Shown here piece by piece: positions 7,079 through 10,372 of a stretch of 10,372 nucleotides of DNA. The position numbers were made by a program, and so were the translations under genes. This DNA is from Bryobacterales bacterium. Its GTDB lineage: Bacteria > Acidobacteriota > Terriglobia > Bryobacterales > Bryobacteraceae. The stretch is taken from NCBI GenBank assembly GCA_003142355.1, contig PLMF01000364.1:1-10372 (forward strand). The letters run 5' to 3'. Below the pieces are notes generated by a model. That model was given only the letters and a program-made list of their open reading frames with translations. It searched no databases and was not told the DNA's origin. Each line of letters opens with the position of its first letter. Positions within the stretch are counted from its first letter, which is position 1.

Positions 7079-8680
7079 TTACTGCCCCAACTGGAAATCC
7101 ACCGTAATCGTGGTCACCACCTCCACCGGCTGTCCGTTCAGCAGCGTAGGCTGGTACTGCCACTGGCGCACGGCATCCAGCGCGGCCTTGACCAGCCGGG
7201 CGTCCACATCCGCGTTGATAGCTTCCAGGTTGAGCAGTTCTCCGGTGGTGGAAATGACGGCCCGCATGACCACCGCGCCCTGAATGCCGAGTTGCTGAAG
7301 ATCCGCCGGGTACTCCGGTCTGGCCATCTTGACGAGCTTGGTGGCTTGCACATTACCGCCCACCCTGATCCGTTGCGGCGTGCCTGCCATCGGCGTGACT
7401 GTCGCGGGTTTCTGTCCCTTGACCACCACCGTTTCGGAAACCTCGCCGAGATCGAGCGTGGCATCCACCCGCGCCGCTTTGCCGGCCTCCACCGCCACGT
7501 CCCGTTTGAAGACCGCGAAACCCGCGGAGCGGATTTCCAGAGCATAGCGTCCCGGCGGGATGGCAGCGAAGCTGTACTCGCCGGCCGCGTCGGCGCGCGT
7601 CACCTCCTGGTTGGTCCCGTCCAGGTTCTTGGCGGTGACCCGGCAATTGGGGACGCGCGCGCGGCTGGCGTCTTCCACCACGCCCACCAGAGATCCGCGT
7701 GTGGCTTGCGCCTGCGCGGTAATGACAACCACCGGCAGCAGCACGGCCACGGCTACGGACGCGATGGCGATGGCCGCCCGCCGGCTCAACGGGTGGCGGC
7801 TGCGGGTGCCGTCCAGCAAGGCGCGAACGCGCGACTCCAGGTCCGACGCTTCGGCCATGGCGGGAGCGTCCTCCCAGCGGGCCCGCGGGGCGGCCAGCGC
7901 GCGCACCAGGTCCATCAGGTGGCCGGCATAATCCGGCGCGGCCACTCCGCGGCTCAGCACAGCGTCATCGCAGGCCCGCTCGCGCGCCTGGCGAAGCTGC
8001 CGCGCGGCCATCCAGGCGAGGGGATGAAACCAATAGAGGCAGCAAGCCGCCTGGGCGATGGCCTGCGCCAGCAGATCGAAGCGCGCGACGTGCACCAGCT
8101 CGTGAAGCAGCACCGCGCGCAGCCGCGCCGGCGGCCATTGCCCAGCCCCTTCCGGCAGCAGCACCACGGGGCGCAGGATGCCCCAGGTGAGCGGCATAGG
8201 CGCGTCGGCGCTTTCCAGAACGCGAACCCGCCGGCGAATCCCCAGCGCGCGCCGCAGCTCTTCCAGCATGGCGCCCGCGTGCCGCGCCTCAGCCGCGCGC
8301 GGCGCCATCCACGACGCGCGCCCGGCCCCCAGCACAAAGCGCGTGGCAGCCGCCGCGCAGCCCAGCACCCACAGCGCCAGCAGCCAGCCGGTCGTGGTAG
8401 TTGTAGCGCCGGCGGCCTTACTACCGGCGCTTATCTGAATCGGCCCCACCTGTTGCCGAGTCACCACCACCGCAGCCCGCACCGGCGCAGCCCGCCAACT
8501 CCACTTCGGCACCACCAGCAGGGCCACCGGCAGCGCCACTATCGCCGCCAGCGCCGCCGTCCAGACAAAATGCCGCACCGCCGCCGAGGTCCGGCGCAAC
8601 CCCGCCACCGCGGCAAAAGCCGCCGCCAGAACGATGCTTCCTCTCCAGGCGCTCTGCGCGAGCAACTCCACCCACGTCAT
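7079..8680 (-). CDS. M56 (BlaR1-type) membrane metalloprotease with TonB C-terminal domain
   Basis: A 533-residue membrane protein. The first 325 residues are a BlaR1/MecR1-type M56 peptidase: hydrophobic segments near 12-28, 36-57, 98-118 and 302-323, the zinc motif HELVH at 193-197, and a likely third ligand Glu234 in RERACDDAVL. In place of the penicillin-binding sensor of BlaR1 there is a periplasmic carboxypeptidase-regulatory-like domain (about 329-410: GSLVGVVEDASRARVPNC, ADAAGEYSFAAIPPGRY), a linker with VSETVVVKGQKP (414-425), and a TonB C-terminal domain (about 455-530: ARPEYPADLQQLGIQGAVVM, QWQYQPTLLNGQPVE). By analogy with BlaR1, an outside signal would trigger the inner-face protease and lead to loss of the BlaI repressor. 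The ATG overlaps the blaI stop (ATGA at 8677-8680). It is probably not a beta-lactam sensor; the signal is unknown. Confidence 0.9.
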   Translation of the reverse strand: MTWVELLAQSAWRGSIVLAAAFAAVAGLRRTSAAVRHFVWTAALAAIVALPVALLVVPKWSWRAAPVRAAVVVTRQQVGPIQISAGSKAAGATTTTTGWLLALWVLGCAAAATRFVLGAGRASWMAPRAAEARHAGAMLEELRRALGIRRRVRVLESADAPMPLTWGILRPVVLLPEGAGQWPPARLRAVLLHELVHVARFDLLAQAIAQAACCLYWFHPLAWMAARQLRQARERACDDAVLSRGVAAPDYAGHLMDLVRALAAPRARWEDAPAMAEASDLESRVRALLDGTRSRHPLSRRAAIAIASVAVAVLLPVVVITAQAQATRGSLVGVVEDASRARVPNCRVTAKNLDGTNQEVTRADAAGEYSFAAIPPGRYALEIRSAGFAVFKRDVAVEAGKAARVDATLDLGEVSETVVVKGQKPATVTPMAGTPQRIRVGGNVQATKLVKMARPEYPADLQQLGIQGAVVMRAVISTTGELLNLEAINADVDARLVKAALDAVRQWQYQPTLLNGQPVEVVTTITVDFQLGQ

Positions 8681-9072
8681 GATTTGACTCCTTCCTTCTT
8701 GGCCTCTTCGATGAGGCTTGAAATGCGCGCCAGGTCTTGCTCCGAAAGATTGGCGGCGGAGAGATCCAGCAGCGCCGCTACGGCCTGCTCGACCGAGCCT
8801 TCAAAGAAGGTCGAGAGCAGGTGGCGCAGCGCGGAACGCCGCGCCGTCTCGCGCGCCACCGTCGGCAGGTACACGTAACGCAGCGATTCCTCTTGGTGCC
8901 GAACGTGGCCCTTTTCCTCGAGCACGCGCAGTTTGGCGCGCACGGCCGAGTAGCTGGGAGGGTCCGGCAAGGCCGCATGGATCTCGGAAGCGCTGGCGCG
9001 GCCGCGCTGGTAGAGAATGTCCATGATCTGGCGCTCGCGCCGGCTCAGATTGCGATGTCCGTCTTTCCTCAT
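8677..9072 (-). CDS. BlaI/MecI/CopY-family transcriptional repressor
   Basis: A 131-residue winged-helix repressor of usual length. LSRRERQIMDILYQRGRASASEI is the N-terminal helix region, PSYSAVRAKLRVLEEKGHV holds the recognition helix and wing, and the C-terminal part (about 80-131) is the dimerisation helices with FFEGSVEQAVAALLDL. It would bind a dyad as a dimer and be removed when the partner M56 protease is activated. The frame is also open to an ATG at 9096, which would add eight residues (MLLLQHIA). That ATG lies within a few bases of the predicted transcription start, and the added codons are a perfect palindrome, so ATG 9072 is preferred. Its stop overlaps the sensor protease start by four bases, the standard regulator-sensor pair. 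Confidence 0.9.
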   Translation of the reverse strand: MRKDGHRNLSRRERQIMDILYQRGRASASEIHAALPDPPSYSAVRAKLRVLEEKGHVRHQEESLRYVYLPTVARETARRSALRHLLSTFFEGSVEQAVAALLDLSAANLSEQDLARISSLIEEAKKEGVKS

Positions 9073-9078
9073 GGCGAT

Positions 9079-9116
9079 ATGCTGCAAAAGCAGCATCCTG
9101 TTGTAAAAATAGCATC
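9079..9116 (-). promoter_or_regulatory. Two tandem 19-bp dyad-like operators, probable BlaI sites
   Basis: On the plus strand ATGCTGCAAAAGCAGCAT (9079-9096) is a perfect 7-4-7 palindrome. The adjoining 19 bases (9098-9116, CTGTTGTAAAAATAGCATC) match the 9079-9097 unit at 14 of 19 positions and keep a weaker dyad. The upper unit covers the -10 and predicted transcription start of the blaI promoter; the lower one lies directly downstream. This geometry fits autorepression. Binding by BlaI is inferred. Confidence 0.65.
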
Positions 9117-9134
9117 GACGCGCCGGGCTGTCAA
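9106..9134 (-). promoter_or_regulatory. Sigma-70-type promoter of the blaI operon
   Basis: The minus strand has TTGACA (complement of 9129-9134), exactly 17 bases, then TATTTT (complement of 9106-9111). The -35 is perfect and the spacing optimal. Transcription would start near 9098-9100, giving a leader of about 27 bases to the ATG at 9072. Confidence 0.7.
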
Positions 9135-9145
9135 GATTTTTCTTG
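9132..9145. repeat. Short dyad CAAGA-TTTT-TCTTG in the divergent promoter region
   Basis: A perfect 5-4-5 inverted repeat lies between the blaI -35 and the ctaA -10. It has the same four-base A/T centre as the blaI dyad, but different arms. It may be a further regulator site or chance; too short to be sure. Confidence 0.4.
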
Positions 9146-9151
9146 CGGGGC

Positions 9152-9157
9152 TACAAT
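9152..9157 (+). promoter_or_regulatory. Putative -10 (TACAAT) of the heme A synthase gene
   Basis: TACAAT matches the -10 consensus at five of six positions. The matching -35 position (9129-9134) reads TGTCAA on this strand, a poor match, and is the same DNA as the blaI -35 on the other strand. Transcription would begin near 9163-9165, giving a message with little or no leader. Confidence 0.4.
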
Positions 9158-9171
9158 GAAACGTGCCCGCC

Positions 9172-10095
9172 ATGCCAAAAGCCTTCGCGCGCTATGCCTG
9201 GGCCGTGCTGGCCTACAACCTGGGAGTCGTACTGTGGGGCGCATTCGTGCGGGCCACGGGCTCGGGGGCGGGTTGCGGCAACCACTGGCCGCTGTGCAAC
9301 GGAACGGTTGCGCCGCACTCCGCGAGCGCCGCCACCATCATCGAATTCACGCACCGGGTCACGAGCGGGCTCGACCTGGCGCTGGTGGCGCTGCTTGTCG
9401 TCTGGGCGTTTCGCCGGTTTCCGCGCCCACATCCGGTGCGGCTCGGCGCCACGCTCTCGGCCTTGTTCCTCATCACTGAAGCGCTCATCGGCGCGGCGCT
9501 GGTGTTGCTCGAACACGTGGCCAAGAACGCTTCCGTTTCGCGGGCCTACTCGCTTTCTACGCACCTGATCAATACCCTGACGCTGCTGGCCTGCCTGACG
9601 CTTACCGCCTGGTGGAGCACGGAAAGGCCCGCGCCCAAGGGCGTAAGCAGCGCCTCCGGGTCGCGCGGCAGGGCCGTCTGGATGGCGGGCGTGAGCCTGG
9701 CATCGGTGGCGGTGCTGGGGGTGAGCGGGGCCATCGCCGCGTTGGGAGACACGCTGTTTCCCGCCTCGTCGCTGGCGGCGGGACTGGCCCAGGATCTGGA
9801 CCCGGCGGCTAACATCTTTCTGCGGCTGCGCCCGTTGCACCCCGTGATGGCGGCCGCCGTGGGAGCGTGGCTGCTGTTTTACGCCGTCTCCAGCGCCTCG
9901 CGCCGTCCGGATGTGGGTGGCCGGGCCTGGAACCTGATGGCCCTGGTGGGAGCTCAAATTGTGGCCGGGGTGTTGAATCTGCTGCTGCGGGCACCGGTGT
10001 GGATGCAGTTGGTGCACCTCTTGCTGGCCGACCTGCTGTGGATCGCGCTGGTGCTGCTCGCCGCCACAACCCTAAAGTTCCAGCCCGTCCCCTAA
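9172..10095 (+). CDS. ctaA: Heme A synthase family protein (CtaA/COX15)
   Basis: A 307-residue polytopic inner-membrane protein. CtaA oxidises the C8 methyl of heme O to make heme A for aa3-type oxidases. Conserved points are visible in order: ATGSGAGCGNHWPLCNG (28-44) with the loop cysteine pair Cys35 and Cys42; EFTHR (58-62) with Glu59 and His61; His131 in STHLINT; His223 in RLRPLHPV; and His282 in QLVHLLLAD. These four histidines are the family heme ligands in the two four-helix halves. Hydrophobic segments number about eight. ATG 9172 is chosen; an in-frame GTG at 9163 would add three residues and sits at the predicted transcription start. It diverges from blaI. No oxidase subunit or ctaB is in view, so the call rests on the protein alone. 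Confidence 0.9.
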   Translation: MPKAFARYAWAVLAYNLGVVLWGAFVRATGSGAGCGNHWPLCNGTVAPHSASAATIIEFTHRVTSGLDLALVALLVVWAFRRFPRPHPVRLGATLSALFLITEALIGAALVLLEHVAKNASVSRAYSLSTHLINTLTLLACLTLTAWWSTERPAPKGVSSASGSRGRAVWMAGVSLASVAVLGVSGAIAALGDTLFPASSLAAGLAQDLDPAANIFLRLRPLHPVMAAAVGAWLLFYAVSSASRRPDVGGRAWNLMALVGAQIVAGVLNLLLRAPVWMQLVHLLLADLLWIALVLLAATTLKFQPVP

Positions 10096-10129
10096 CCCCT
10101 GGCCCCCGGCCCCTGCTATCCTGGCCCCC

Positions 10130-10372
10130 ATGAGCAGAAAAGTCCTCATTGTCACGGGCGATGGCGGCGACAGCTACGAAGCGCTGTACGCTTACCACCG
10201 GTTTCTGGAGGCGTATTGGGAGCCGGTATTGGCGGCGCCATCGCGGCGGCGGCTGCACATGGTGTTCCACGACGTCGAGCCGGGGTGGGAAACCTACGTC
10301 GAGCGCGTGGGCCATTGCCTCGAGGCGGATGTGGCGATTACGGCCGTGGCGGCCAAGGAGTTCGCGGCCATC
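10130..10372 (+). CDS. DJ-1/PfpI-family protein, N-terminal part (runs off right edge)
   Basis: The ATG at 10130 opens 81 codons to the window end. The start MSRKVLIVTGDGGDSYEALY is the first strand and loop of the DJ-1/PfpI (class I glutamine amidotransferase-like) fold. The following LHMVFHDVEPGWETYVERVG and the DVAIT strand match the PfpI-like subgroup that carries an inserted HDxEPG segment. The nucleophile-elbow cysteine would lie past the edge and cannot be checked. Members include glyoxalase/deglycase-like and protease-like proteins, so the role is open. It follows ctaA by 34 bases of pyrimidine-rich DNA with no Shine-Dalgarno and may be co-transcribed with it. Confidence 0.75.
   Translation, partial: MSRKVLIVTGDGGDSYEALYAYHRFLEAYWEPVLAAPSRRRLHMVFHDVEPGWETYVERVGHCLEADVAITAVAAKEFAAI

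Noticed and set aside
6656..8878. 740-codon open frame on the plus strand across purE, the sensor protease and blaI
   Set aside because: It crosses three recognisable minus-strand genes and is low in normal protein motifs, with long Arg/His/Gln/Ser-rich runs. It is a shadow of high GC.
7079..9096. A beta-lactam resistance locus
   Set aside because: BlaI and an M56 protease are present, but the sensor lacks a penicillin-binding domain and no beta-lactamase or penicillin-binding protein gene is in the window.

Overview
This is a GC-rich bacterial chromosomal window, densely packed with genes. It looks like an Acidobacteriota genome, most likely near Solibacter/Bryobacter. That is inferred from gene content: a large periplasmic-propeller histidine kinase paired with a NarL-type regulator, a BlaI plus M56-peptidase pair whose sensor ends in a carboxypeptidase-regulatory-like and a TonB C-terminal domain, and an HU/M50/glycosyltransferase cluster. 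No single marker proves it. There are no rRNA, tRNA, CRISPR or insertion-sequence signals, and no gene-free stretch longer than 300 bases; the largest gaps are about 70 to 100 bases.

Left block (1-2439, minus strand): a probable operon read HU-family DNA-binding protein, M50 site-2-type membrane protease, GT2 glycosyltransferase, GT4 glycosyltransferase (cut by the window edge). Gaps are 23 and 6 bases, and the last pair shares one base. HU uses a TTG start behind a perfect Shine-Dalgarno. A TTGACA/TATCAT promoter lies upstream and overlaps the first codons of the divergent flavin reductase gene.

Middle block (2433-6504, plus strand): a small flavin reductase, then 17 bases later a two-component system. 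The 979-residue sensor kinase has a signal peptide, about 14 propeller repeats, a Y_Y_Y domain, one membrane helix, HisKA_3 and HATPase. Its response regulator overlaps it by ATGA. A repeat-rich hairpin at 6504-6561 separates this block from the convergent purE.

Right block (6574-9134, minus strand): BlaI-type repressor, M56/TonB sensor protease (ATGA overlap) and purE 25 bases behind. The promoter is near consensus (TTGACA-17-TATTTT), with two tandem 19-base dyad-like sequences at the -10 and start region, so the operon is probably autorepressed.

Far right (plus strand): a heme A synthase family gene (ctaA/COX15) diverges back-to-back from the blaI promoter, followed by the start of a DJ-1/PfpI family gene running off the window. 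The most interesting part is the BlaI/M56-TonB locus with its operators and the promoter region it shares with ctaA.
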